From positions 15,425-56,600 of the forward strand of contig JAHBMJ010000114.1 of NCBI GenBank assembly GCA_018398765.1: DNA of 41,176 nt. Direction: 5' to 3'. The notes beneath the pieces were generated by a model. The model had not been told where the DNA came from. It saw only the letters and a program-made list of their open reading frames with translations, and ran no database searches. This document shows, in pieces, positions 21,401 to 32,012 of this stretch (its first letter is position 1; every line of letters begins with the position of its first letter). The translations under genes and the position numbers were made by a program. The DNA comes from Chromera velia. Its lineage: Eukaryota > Sar > Chromeraceae.

Positions 21401-24400
21401 GGCACCCGTGCTGGACGGCCTGGCCCGCGGCCGCTTGTTGCAGCTGGTGATGCTGGTCGGGTCCTTGGAGGGGAAGGGGAAGGGAAGGTCCAGGGGCAGC
21501 ACCGGAAGGGGGGGACAGGGGGGGAAGAAACGAGGATGGCTCTGACTGCTGCTGCGCGGATTGGTGAGGAGGGGGGCAGTGATGCGGAGCAGGTGGCGGC
21601 TGTGAAACCTGCCCTGGCTGGCTGTGCGCTGCCACTGACGAAGACCATCCACCACCTTGAGCGTGATGCTGCTGATGCATCTGTTGCTGCTGGTGTCTGA
21701 CAAGAAGCTCTCCTCCTGTGTGCGGACGCTGGTGGCTCGGCACCGACTGCTTCGCTGCAACTTCGTCTCCCACAAGCGACCCCTCTGTGGTTCTCTGATA
21801 TGCACCCATATGGGTCTCGACTCCCTCTGGCGGCAGTGGCACATGCTGCGCTTGGGAAGGGTGGGGGTGCATTGGATGAGAAGATGGCAATAGGGGCGGA
21901 GGGGGGTGTACAAGCTGCGGCTGTTGCTGCTGACGGGGGGCTGGTTGGGTGCCATCGTGGTGCATCGGCGGCCCTCGCGACACTGCCTGCAGTCCCGTCG
22001 CGTGGGACGTCGTGGGAGAAACCCCGCTGCCTCCACGACTGACGGGAGGAATGGCATGATGATCGCCTCCTCCTCTATGACCCTGCCCCCCCCCCTCGGA
22101 GTGCTCATTCGAGTGATGAGAAGCCCCGAGGCTCTCTGGGGTGGGAGATGGAGAGGAGTGGTGTTGAATCTGGAGATCCCGCAATTCTGGAGGAAGGGAT
22201 TCTGCAGCCACAGCAATCAGGCCAGAAGCAGTGCAGGCAGCGCACTGACAAGCCCTGCGAAAGAGAATCGTGCCCCCAGCGGCGGAACCCGAGAAGACAA
22301 GGGAAGCAGAAGCAGGCCGTGGATGCTGCCCACCTCCACTCTCCCTTTCTCTCTCCTTTTCCATGTCTCGAGCCTGCCTCTCCCTCTCCAATCTGTCCCG
22401 ATGCTCCATAGCAGCCAGTCGGGCTTGTCCGGCCTCGACGGTGACCGTCTCCGTTGCCTCGGCGGCAGAGATGATGGGTGTCTGTCCGGCTACGTTGACC
22501 ACAGAGACCGACACAACGCTTCCCACCTTGCAAGCGCGTTCTCTCTCCTTCTCAGCCGCAGCCAAGGCGGCCGAATCGGGATCAAACTGAACAACAGCTG
22601 ACGCGGCCGCGCTGCCACCCGGCGAGCCTGTTGCGGAGTACGCAATGGAAGCCGCTGAGCTCTGGCGGTCTTTCCAAGCGTCCCCCCCTCCTCCAGGATG
22701 ACAGCGACCGCAGTCGCACGAGCAGATGGTTGCAGTGGCAGGCTTGGCTGCCTGCTGGACGGGCGCGTGCGAGTGCACCCGCCTTCCCCTCGCCCCATGA
22801 GAGATGGACGCTGACGCTGGGTGTGGCTGTAAGTGAGGAGAATGGTGGGTGTGTGAAGGGCAGATTGACGACGGCCGGTGCACCTCGGTTGCGTTTGACT
22901 GTTGACCCTCGAGCGGGAGCGGTTGAGGGACCGCCGGCACCTGCACCCATGAATGCAGATGGAAGACATAAATAAAGTGAATACTCGAGCTCTTCGTTGG
23001 AGAATCATATCTTCAGACACGCAGACAGGCAAACCAACATGCCTTTAAGAGAGAGATTTCATTTTTCTTTCTTTTCCCTACTCAGACAAACAGACAAACA
23101 GCACTCACGCCGCACTCAGATTCGTGCCGATGCAGGAGGAAAGAGGAAAGTCAAGAAGACAGAGGGACACATGCTTTTAAAGACGCGCCGCTTTGTTCCA
23201 AATGCACCAAAATGCACTCCATTATTCGCAGAGTTTGAACCACGAAAGCAGCAAAGGCGCTCAGAAAAAAAAAATGCACACAGGACCGAGACAGAAACGA
23301 TGTTGTAGACAACCTCTCTTTCTCACTTCTGGCAAGAAACCACCGACACACGCATCCACACGCAGATACATGCAGAAAGAAACGTGCAGAAGCGATCAGA
23401 AGGCACACGTCATGCACCCATGCATCACAACTTACCTGCTGCTGAGGTTGCGCCAACGGAATCCCTGAGAGAGAGCCAGAGGAATCCTGATGAGAGCGCC
23501 AGAGAGTTGCCACACGCCCCTCTGCCCCGACGCCCCCGCTGACAGGATTTCCTTCGTGAGCAAGAGGGGGGCTCACATGGGTGTTGGGATCAATCAGCTG
23601 CAAATGGTGGACATGGTGAGTGACACTGAGACCCCGACTTTTCGAGGATGGAGTGCCACTGCCGAGGGGGGCGGGACGCTCCTCAGTGCAGATACCGTGA
23701 TGGCCTGGGTACGAAGGCCCCGCAGGTTCATTACCAACGAACACGCGAAGGGGGAGGAGCTGGCGACCGGGGGGGTGCGGAGGGGGTGGAGGGGCTTGGT
23801 CGAGAACGACAGCATGTTGCGGCGCCACCGTGAGCATTTGCGACTGCTTCACTGCGGGGCCGTGATGGATGTGCCCCTGCTGTCCCATGTCGCTTGAGTG
23901 GAACGGACAGGTACAAGATCCGTGGTGCTGTTGCTGCTGCATCTGACGGTCAACGGCCTCTCCATGGTAGTGGGCTGTCGGTGGATTTCTTTCAAGAAGC
24001 AACGGTTGAGCGCTCGGCTGATCCGGTAAAGGACCCCCAGGCTCGTTGCCTGCAAGAGAAGAAACCTTCGGATGCTGGTGCAGGGGGTGCACAACAGCAG
24101 TTGTTTGGGGAGGGGTTGGAACTGAGCGCGAAACCAGTCCCTGAACTTCCCCCCCGTGCTGCGCCACCTCAATCCCACTAGGAATGGCAGCTGTGCCTCC
24201 AGTCTGGGCTCTGCACGCCTTGCAAGTACACACACCTGCTTGTCCTTCAGGCTGCTTCTGCTGCTGCGGCTGTGGTGGCGGCGGCTGCGTCTGAGGCGGC
24301 ATCGCTGACATGGCTGTCGTAGGGTCTGAGGGCAATGCTGTGGAGACTTGCGGGGTCTGATGAAGCAACGGAGGGGGGTGCCCTCGTTGGACCTGATACT

Positions 24401-25570
24401 GGTGGCTTGAGAGGGTGACAAGGTCCACCGGCACGTGCACGGCACCCTGCATGGTGAGCTGGCTGTGCCCATGCCCTGGAAGCTCCCCGGCAGCCATCAG
24501 CTGCATCCGCGTTCGGTCCGTCCCGATTCCGGGATCGTCCGACGCTTCTGACGCCGACATTACAGCCATGGGAAGGGGAAGCCGGCCCCCAGGGAGAGAA
24601 AGCGGGGAGCCTTTCGGGGGCTGTCTGTGCCCTGCTGCTGTGTCTGACAGTCCTTCAAGGCTGCAATTCCCATTTCCACTCCCACTGCCGCTCTGCGCAG
24701 ACGACAACAAGAAGTCTCCTCCGAGTCTACCCCTCCCGGAAGAGTCAGCTGTCGTGTTCGTGCCGTGCCCATTTCCACTCCCACTTCCACCACTCCCAGT
24801 TCCACTACCGGCTGCTACAGACACCCCTCTGTCAAGCCCTTTGTTCTTCCTTCGGTTCCCCGCTCTGCTGCCCCTCGGCTTCTGCGTGGCTGCCCGGATC
24901 TCATCTTCGCCTGCAAGGAAGGTAGGCGGCGTTTGTACAGAGTTGGAAATGAATCAAGAGAAGGCAGATGGAGCGAGCTCCAGAGAAAGGGCCAAAGAAA
25001 CAGGAAAGGAGAGAGCTCACGAGCAAGAAGAAGAAGGGAAATTGGACTCACTGTGTGCATCTCGACATTGCGTTCCCTTGATGCAGGTCCCTCGGAGGTA
25101 CTTGATGCACATGACTGCAGGCCAGGAAGGAAGAAAACGATCAAACGCAAATGAGCACAAACACGAACACAGGAAATAGACAAGGAGTTCTTCGATAAAG
25201 CATGAAAAGAGAACGAAGGAAAAGCAAAGAGAAAAAGGAGGCGATACCCAACCCTCTTCACTCACCTGCCTTGTAGCGCCCCGGCGACTCACGCAGGTCC
25301 TGCATAGCATGAAGCAGAGCACAAGGGCCGCGCGAATCTCATCAACGATAGAAGGCAGAGGGGCAATCGCTTTGCGCTGACAGAAAAGAAACAGAAACCG
25401 ACCTCATTTCCATGAGCAAAGGAGCACTTCTCTCCGAGGAGACATCGATTTTCCATCCAGTGCCGGCATACTTTTGTTTTGTGCCGTGCATTGACACCTG
25501 GATCTGCAGAGCCTGTGGGGATGCGAAACTTCAAGGCAAGCTCGTCTTGAAGGGGTATGGTGGATGACAT
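18447..25570 (-). CDS. Large tandem CCCH zinc-finger protein, 5 exons, ~2077 aa
   Basis: Exons on the minus strand are 25570-25403, 25299-25266, 25114-25052, 24910-23436 and 22940-18447. All junctions are GT-AG and phases agree (the first four exons total 1740 nt). The ATG at 25570 is the first after an in-frame TGA; the stop is TGA. Residues 35-53 and 70-88 form two CCCH fingers, each C-x7-C-x5-C-x3-H, with lead-ins HKTKVC and RYKAVMC like those of tandem RNA-binding fingers of the TTP class. This predicts binding to mRNA and post-transcriptional control. The remaining ~1990 residues are low-complexity, with poly-Gln, poly-His, Pro-, Gly- and Ser-rich tracts and a His-Ser repeat (VHVHVHSHSHSH). 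A few small Cys clusters (CTCPFH, CTCKAC, CSCDCGRCH, CQCAAC) stand out. The gene is divergent from the UBA-PUB gene. The function is inferred from the fingers only. Confidence 0.88.
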
Positions 25571-26353
25571 TGGTCTCTTCTTCGTAGTCTTTTTGGAACT
25601 TTGACTTCACGACATTGGTCTCCATGTACAAGCAGTGCTTAAAACGCACGCTTGCATCACGCATGGGTCATAAAGAAAAGATGCAGCTCTTAAAACCTTT
25701 GAAATCGTAAAATTATTGTAGACTGCTGTCTGACAGACAAGAGGAGGAGCAGGAACACTCTCTGAGTCTCTCTCTCCAAGGTGCTGGACCAGGGGCACTG
25801 AGGCAGAAATTGTTGAGACGAAATTAAACGGAGTTTGGCCGGGGCCTCTGAACAAATGGGCCCGCCGTGTATTTTGCCTTTCAGTTTGCAAAATGCCGCG
25901 GACCGCGACTTCGTGCGAACACACAGTTTCGCAGTGAAAATTCGGGTCCAGCAAAAAAAAAAGTGCCCCACAAACCTTATTTTTTGCTCCGCCGCGCCCA
26001 CCACAGAATTTAATTGTTGTGCTGCCGGGTCCCCATCCGAGCCTTATAATTGACGCACGCAAAGGTATTGCCTTAGACATCCTTAGACATTCCTTACAGA
26101 CATCATGACGGATCCTCCACAAAATTTAACTTGGGGCAGGATCCGTGACATTCCGTGACTGCACCCTCGCTCTCCTGCAAGAGTTTGCTGTTTCCACAGT
26201 GTGTCGTAAATAGAATAGATTCTGCAAGGAGAGTTGGAACCGTTAGTCGACATTCTGCAAATTGTTGTCCTTGCTGTTGGCAGGAAGGCTTTTTGAGTGT
26301 TCTTGTGAGTCCGTCTCTATTCGTCTCCGTGTAGCTTCCCAGGCTGGGCCACA
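25571..26353. promoter_or_regulatory. Shared 783-bp divergent intergenic region
   Basis: This spacer separates the start codons of the minus-strand CCCH gene and the plus-strand UBA-PUB gene, so it should hold both promoters and 5' UTRs. A TATAAT-like sequence lies at ~26044 and a tandem CCTTAGACAT pair at ~26070-26090. No established promoter element can be assigned from sequence alone. Open frames within it are short and not protein-like. Confidence 0.5.
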
Positions 26354-27584
26354 ATGACAAGCGCAGACCTTCCGATCGATCCAGCTCTCCTGTCAGAGCT
26401 AGAGGAAGAGCACAAAGTCTCCAATGTCCGCGCTCTTCGGGCCCTCTTCGCAACTCAGAATGCGGGGGTAGAAGAGGCGTTGGCATGGATCGAGGAGCAC
26501 AAGAATGACCCTGATATTGATGTGCCAGTGAAAATCACAAAGAGCGGAGAAATGAAGGAAGTTCCACAAGGAAAGTACGTGACCGATTCGGAAAGAACAG
26601 AAAACCCCGAGCTTCTCAAAAGTCAGATTGACCAGGAGCTCCTGGGTCAGTTGAAGGAAATGGGGTTTGCTGAAATCAGGGCTGAGAAGGCTCTGTACAT
26701 GACCTTAGGATCCAACCTGGAGGCTGCCATGGAGTGGATCCAGCAGCACCAGGACGACATGGATCTCGACACGCCCTTGCACGAAGACTGTGTGCTTCCT
26801 CCAAAGCCGAAAATTTCCAAGGAAGAAGCCCAGGCCCGGGCGTATGAGTTGCAGGAAAAACTTCGGAAACAGCGGGTGGAGCGAGAGAAGAAAGAGGCGC
26901 TTGAGAAGGAGAAGAACAGAATTGCGATGACGAAGGCGATGCAGGAGCAGCAGAGACAGTTGGAAGAGGCAGAGAGAGGGAGGGCTATAGAACAGAGGAA
27001 AAGAGAGAAGGAGGAACACGAGAAAGAAAAGCTCCGACAGAGAGAACTGATGAAACGAGAGTGGGAGGAGAGGTTTAGCCGTCCGTATCCCGAAAATGAA
27101 GAAGAGCTCGCCTCGGCAGAGGCCAAGCCGAAATCTGGAAAAGAGATGATCATTCAGGCCATCAACAAATTGAAAAAGCTCTACAAGACGGACAACCCAG
27201 CAGGCTTGAAAACCTGCGTATCGACTCTGAAGGTCTGTCTGTCGTTTCCGCTTGTGACTCCCTTTGCCCCCCCCCTCCCCGGAAACGAATTTCGATGCAA
27301 AGAATGGCAGAGACCGGGCCCCTCTCTCCATGTCCCCCCTCTGTCTGAGTCATGTGTGTGTTCTATTTTCTACTTTTCCAGATGCTGTATTGTCAAAGAG
27401 TCCACCCAAATTGGCTGTGTCTGTCTCCCTGCCTCTTCTTCCCGCTTTCCTGTCCTTTTCCTTCTTCCCCCCCTCTGCGTACCTCTCTGTGGGGCTACGG
27501 GTCAGGGGGTGCCCGTGGTTCTAGCGTCTCTTTGTCTGTGTGTCTTCTCGGGTTGCTTTCTCTCTTTTTTTGTCTCTGTCTGTC

Positions 27585-27615
<31 letters not shown>

Positions 27616-27670
27616 TTCTCTTTCTCTCTCTCTTTCTCTCTCTTTCTTTCTCTCTCTGTCTCTGTCTCTG

Positions 27671-27722
<52 letters not shown>

Positions 27723-27763
27723 CTCTCTGTCTCCCTCTTTCTTTCTCTCTCTGTCTCTCTCTG

Positions 27764-27805
<42 letters not shown>

Positions 27806-27920
27806 TCTCTCTCTCTCTTTTTTCTCTCTGTCTCTCTCTTTTTCTCTCTCTTTCTCTCTCTCTCTCTCTCGCTCGCTCTTGCGCTCTCATTGCGCTCTCG
27901 CTCTTGCTCTCTCGCTCTTG

Positions 27921-27971
<51 letters not shown>

Positions 27972-28018
27972 CTCTCTGTCTCCCTCTTTCTTTCTCTCTC
28001 TGTCTCTGTCTCTCTCTG

Positions 28019-28115
<97 letters not shown>

Positions 28116-28161
28116 CGCTCGTGTGAGTGTCTGTGTGTCCGTGTTGTCCGTTTCCTTGTCC

Positions 28162-28194
<33 letters not shown>

Positions 28195-28212
28195 NNNNNN
28201 NNNNNNNNNNNN

Positions 28213-28250
<38 letters not shown>

Positions 28251-28413
28251 CTCTCTGTCTCTCTCTTTTTCTCTCTCTTTCTCTCTCTCTCTCTCGCTCG
28301 CTCTCGCTCTTGCGCTCTCATTGCGCTCTCGCTCTTGCTCTCTCGCTCTTGTTCTCTCTCTCTTTCTCTCTGTCTCTCTCTCTCTCTTTCTTCCTTCCTT
28401 CCTTCCTTCCTTT

Positions 28414-28452
<39 letters not shown>

Positions 28453-28498
28453 CGCTCGTGTGAGTGTCTGTGTGTCCGTGTTGTCCGTTTCCTTGTCC

Positions 28499-28536
<38 letters not shown>

Positions 28537-28641
28537 CAGTATGTGTGTGAGAGAGAGAGAGTGAGTGTGTGTCTGCCTCTTTATGCTCCTGCCTCTCTGT
28601 GTCTCTCTAGCTGTCTATCGGATGTGAGCATGTCTGAATGA

Positions 28642-28677
<36 letters not shown>

Positions 28678-29158
28678 ACAACACAGGTTGTGCGAAAAGG
28701 AAGCGGTTTGTCACGAATGGGTCTGTCTTTCAGTCGGTTGGTCGGTCGGTCTGCCTGGACAGGAGGGCAGAGAAAAGAAGAGTGCTTGTGTGTTAGTTGA
28801 GGTGTCAATGTAAGTTTCTTCTTTCGCCCCTGGTCACTTTTTGCGCATGTCTATCTGTATTTCGGTTTCATTTATGTCGTTCCTTCCTGCCTGCCTGCCT
28901 GTTTGTGTGAGTGTTCGGTTGCAGATCTACTGCGACAACGCGTGGAAGAACCCGACTGAGGCGAAGTTCCACAAGATCAAGAAGGAAAACAACGCCTTCA
29001 AGACCCGGGTGCTGCCCTTCGACGGGTCACTTGAGCTCCTCTCTGCTGTGGGCTTCAAGGACGACGGTGCGGAATTCCTCTCCATACAGGGAGTGCCGGA
29101 TGGATTCCTGTTGGGACAGGCCGTCAAATTCCTGGATATTTTGGCTGGCCAGCTTTGA
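26354..29158 (+). CDS. UBA-like / PUB domain protein, 2 exons, 370 aa
   Basis: Exon 1 is 26354-27232 (293 codons) and exon 2 is 28925-29158. The GT-AG intron in phase 0 rejoins the PUB domain (CVSTLK to IYCDNAWKNP). The stop is TGA. Residues ~8-55 and ~90-136 are two UBA-like three-helix units; the second has the classic LKEMGF loop, while the first lacks it. Residues ~150-250 form a highly charged helix/coiled coil. Residues ~265-368 form a PUB (PUG) domain, with N-A-W-K-NP, FKTRV and LLSAVGF blocks. In known families UBA binds ubiquitin and PUB binds the C-terminal tail of p97/Cdc48, so this is probably a soluble adaptor of the ubiquitin-p97 system, related in layout to UBXN-type cofactors but with no UBX domain visible. 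The 1692-bp intron is almost entirely microsatellite. Confidence 0.92.
27585..28560. repeat. CT/GT microsatellite block with 18-N gap
   Basis: The intron of the UBA-PUB gene contains hundreds of bases of (CT)n with TTTC and CTGT variants, and two (GT)n tracts. Unknown bases occupy 28195-28212. Distinct non-repetitive islands occur twice: GCGCTCTCATTGCG at 27881 and 28312, and GTGTGAGTGTCTGTG at 28121 and 28458. This is a tandem duplication, or two unmerged copies of one stretch in the assembly. Long open frames here (Ser/Leu on plus, Arg/Glu on minus) are artefacts. Confidence 0.9.
28638..28678. repeat. (GAAA)n microsatellite
   Basis: About ten GAAA units lie near the 3' end of the UBA-PUB intron. 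They are purine-rich on the coding strand, unlike most of this intron. Confidence 0.85.
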
Positions 29159-30736
29159 TAGAGGGATGCGGGGAGGATGGGGGGGAGGGGGGCGGGACTA
29201 AGGGCAAGCACATACGGTGCAAAAATGTAGCATGCAGTCCCAATGGGCCAATGCACTGAATGCAGGAGCAGCTTCCGCAAAGCAGTAACACATGCAGTTA
29301 AGATAAGTTCTAGGATAAGTTACTACTGAATCAATCTCCAAGAATCTCTCCAAGGTTAAAAGATCGTAAAGCTTTGTCCTAGGTAGTCCTAGGCCATGTA
29401 TTTTAAACGTGATGATTGAGGCACTGACATGTCAAAACTAGTTTCAGAATTTATTGGTTCTAACTGGTCTGGCTCTGATTGACACGTAGAAAGCGCTTTA
29501 ATTGTAGAACGAAGAACTCGAACAAAGTTTTTGTTTAAGACCTTAAGCAGTGTCTAGAGATGAGTATCATTTTAAAACGGATTTTGCTCACAAATGCAAA
29601 AACTTTAAGTGTTTTATATAAGAAGCCTGGAACATACACAGGGCTCATCATATACACAGTTAACGTCAGAACAAAAGGTTTCTCGATCTAGACATATGTC
29701 ACTGCCACTCACTGACATCATTCCATCGTTCAATCAATTGGTAACTGCGCTGTCAGTAGCTGTCAGACTGATTTCACTGCAGTTCAGATGCGACACCTGA
29801 TTTCAGTTGCTACATCGCTATGGCTAGTGTTAGTGAGACGTGCACTTATTTCTAACGTAGTCCCAGAAAGCATGCAAAGTGGCAAACCTAATGGCAATTT
29901 AAAACTTTAATCCAAACTTTCGTATACAATCTGCACTTATCTGTACTTACGTCATAAAACCAAGTTTTTATCTAAACTAGTCTAAACACTGCTCAAAAAT
30001 AGTAAAAAATAGAAATAATATTTGTAAAATGTGTCTTTCTGAATTGAAATGGATTTTTTGTTCCAACAGTGCCCAGAACTAGGCCCAGAAATGTAGAAAA
30101 CGCTTTGTGAAATGAAGTTTTTGTCTATGCCAGTCTATGCACTGCCCAGATATGCAGAAAACGCTTTGTGGAACAAAGTTTTTGTCTATGCACTGCCCAG
30201 ATATAATTCGTATTTTCGTCAATCTTTTTTTCGTTTTTGAGTGGGAATCCTAGTTGCTCTACATATAGGCACCACGCGTGGGCTCCTATAGAACTGCCAT
30301 AAAAATCCCTTATATAATTCCTGCGAGATGCATGAGGCATGCATGCAATTGCATGCATGCTCTCTCCATGCATGCACATACATAGCTATATATATTAATA
30401 TATATAGCTAGGTCGATCGGCTTCAAACTCTCTCCAACACACTTGATCTGCGCACCTCGGTCGGTCTTTTCATTTCAAGGTCTTCGGCGCACTTGGAACA
30501 CGGACTTGAGAAAGGGTTTTTGGAGTCGATCGACTGGCAGTGGCAACTTTCGCGGTCTACCCAGCTGCTGAACTTACCCACACTTCTAAAAGGCATTTGA
30601 ATCGCGGGCAGGGCCATTAAATCAAAAGCGACGTGAACGCCTGACACGTGTATTTTGTTGCACCCTTATCAGTCGCTCTTTGTCCTTGAGTGACAGTCTT
30701 CCAATCTATAACTGCTTGAAGACAGACAGCTAGACA
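29159..30736. other. AT-rich spacer with diverged tandem repeat
   Basis: This stretch lies between the UBA-PUB and rhodopsin genes and is markedly richer in A+T than its surroundings from ~29.2 to 30.4 kb. A unit containing GTAGAAAACGCTTTGTG and GAACAAAGTTTTTGTCTATG is repeated with a 61-bp period at ~30093 and 30154, with a diverged copy near 29487-29560. The rest shows no gene. It may be an old degenerate element; the 5' UTR and promoter of the rhodopsin gene should be at its right end. Confidence 0.6.
30337..30410. repeat. Two perfect palindromes upstream of the rhodopsin gene
   Basis: A 24-bp perfect palindrome (30337-30360, GCATGCATGC either side of AATT) is followed by a 28-bp perfect palindrome (30383-30410, TAGCTATATATA... 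centred on TTAA). They lie ~330-400 bp before the rhodopsin start codon. The first contains two TGCATGCA sites. Confidence 0.9.
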
Positions 30737-31980
30737 ATGGCGGGGATTCCGGATGGCACTTTGGCGATCGTGTTTCTTTGCATCTCCATCTTTCAGTTTT
30801 TTTCGGGCATCTATACCTGTTCCATGTGTCTGCCCACTTTATTGGCACACAAAGGATCCTGAGACTCCGGTGAGGTGGCAGGCAAAGTCGCAGTCGACCC
30901 ACTGCCTTATATATGTATATATAATTGTCCTCAACCTTGCTCCAGTCAGTGGTATGCACGTATTCGTGGACGTATGTATATATACACATACATAAATACA
31001 TGCAGTTGGGAAAAAGGATACAACAACCGTTTTGTCGGTGGAGCACGCACTCTTCCTCTCAACCGTTTTGTCGGTGGGTCGGTTGTCGCATGTTCGTGTT
31101 TTTCTGCCAACATGTTTACGTGTTCTTTCTTTGTCTCAATGAATTCAATTCGCAAAGAGCCGCGTGTAGAAAGAACAATAGGCTCTGCATAGCTAGATGT
31201 TCTTGTTCAGCTTTTGATCTTTCTTTTGAGACTCTCGCTGGCATTTGCTTTCGTTTGCTTTTCTTTTTTTCCTCTTTCTGCATGCAGGCGCGATCGTGTC
31301 GATAGTCTCGTGCGTGGAGTATTCGATCAGATCTTGTCAGAAGTTCGACAAAGCCGCTGGAAGGGACCCGGGACTGGATGTCGCAGAGTCAGTTTGTTTG
31401 TCTGTCTGTCTGTCTGTTTGTTTGTTTGTTTGTTTGTTTGTTTGTTTGATTGATTGTTTGTTTGTTTTTGTGCAATCGTCAAAGTGCATGGCGGAACAGT
31501 ATGTGTGGGAATCAGTGACCCCAAGTAGGCCTGCAGCTGGAAGAAGAAAGGCGTGCATGCATGTATAGTCTCGATCATGCAGACAGTCAGCCAGTCAATC
31601 AGTGAGTCAGACCGTAAAAGAATCGTATGGCGAATTGAATGCAGTGCCATCACCCGTATAGCTGCATGCATGGGTCCTGGTGTCCTGCGGGTGTTGGACC
31701 AGTCTATTCCTTCTTTTTGCTGGTAGAAACTTGAGTTCTGTTTAGATACCTCCATGATCGTCGGATAATTTGGTCCCCCCCCCACCCCCTCTCTCTCTCG
31801 TGTTGCTTTTCGTCCAGTTTTGGAGGGACGTTTTCTTTCATTCATTCATTCATTCTTTCTTTCTTTCTTTCTTTCTGTCTTTCTGTCTTTCTTTCTTTCT
31901 GTCTGTCTTTCTTTCTTTCTTTCTTTCTTTCTGTCTTTCTGTCTTTCTGTCTTTCTTTCTTTCTTTCTTTCTTTTTTTTT

Positions 31981-32012
<32 letters not shown>

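Noticed and set aside
19000-22600. Long plus-strand frames opposite the last CCCH-gene exon
   Set aside because: They are shadows of the 4.5-kb GC-rich exon on the other strand, with poly-Leu and poly-Ala by-products of CTG/CAG tracts.
27540-28641. Very long Ser/Leu-rich and Arg/Glu-rich open frames in the microsatellite block
   Set aside because: They are translations of CT/GA repeats through an assembly gap inside the intron of the UBA-PUB gene.
30423-30647. 74-codon minus frame upstream of the rhodopsin gene with a CxxC pair
   Set aside because: Short, isolated, no recognised family and no conservation evidence; could be chance in the rhodopsin promoter/5' UTR.
30860-30862. UGA reassigned to an amino acid in this nuclear genome
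   Set aside because: The CCCH, UBA-PUB and SGNH genes all end in TGA exactly where the family or frame should end, so TGA is a normal stop here.
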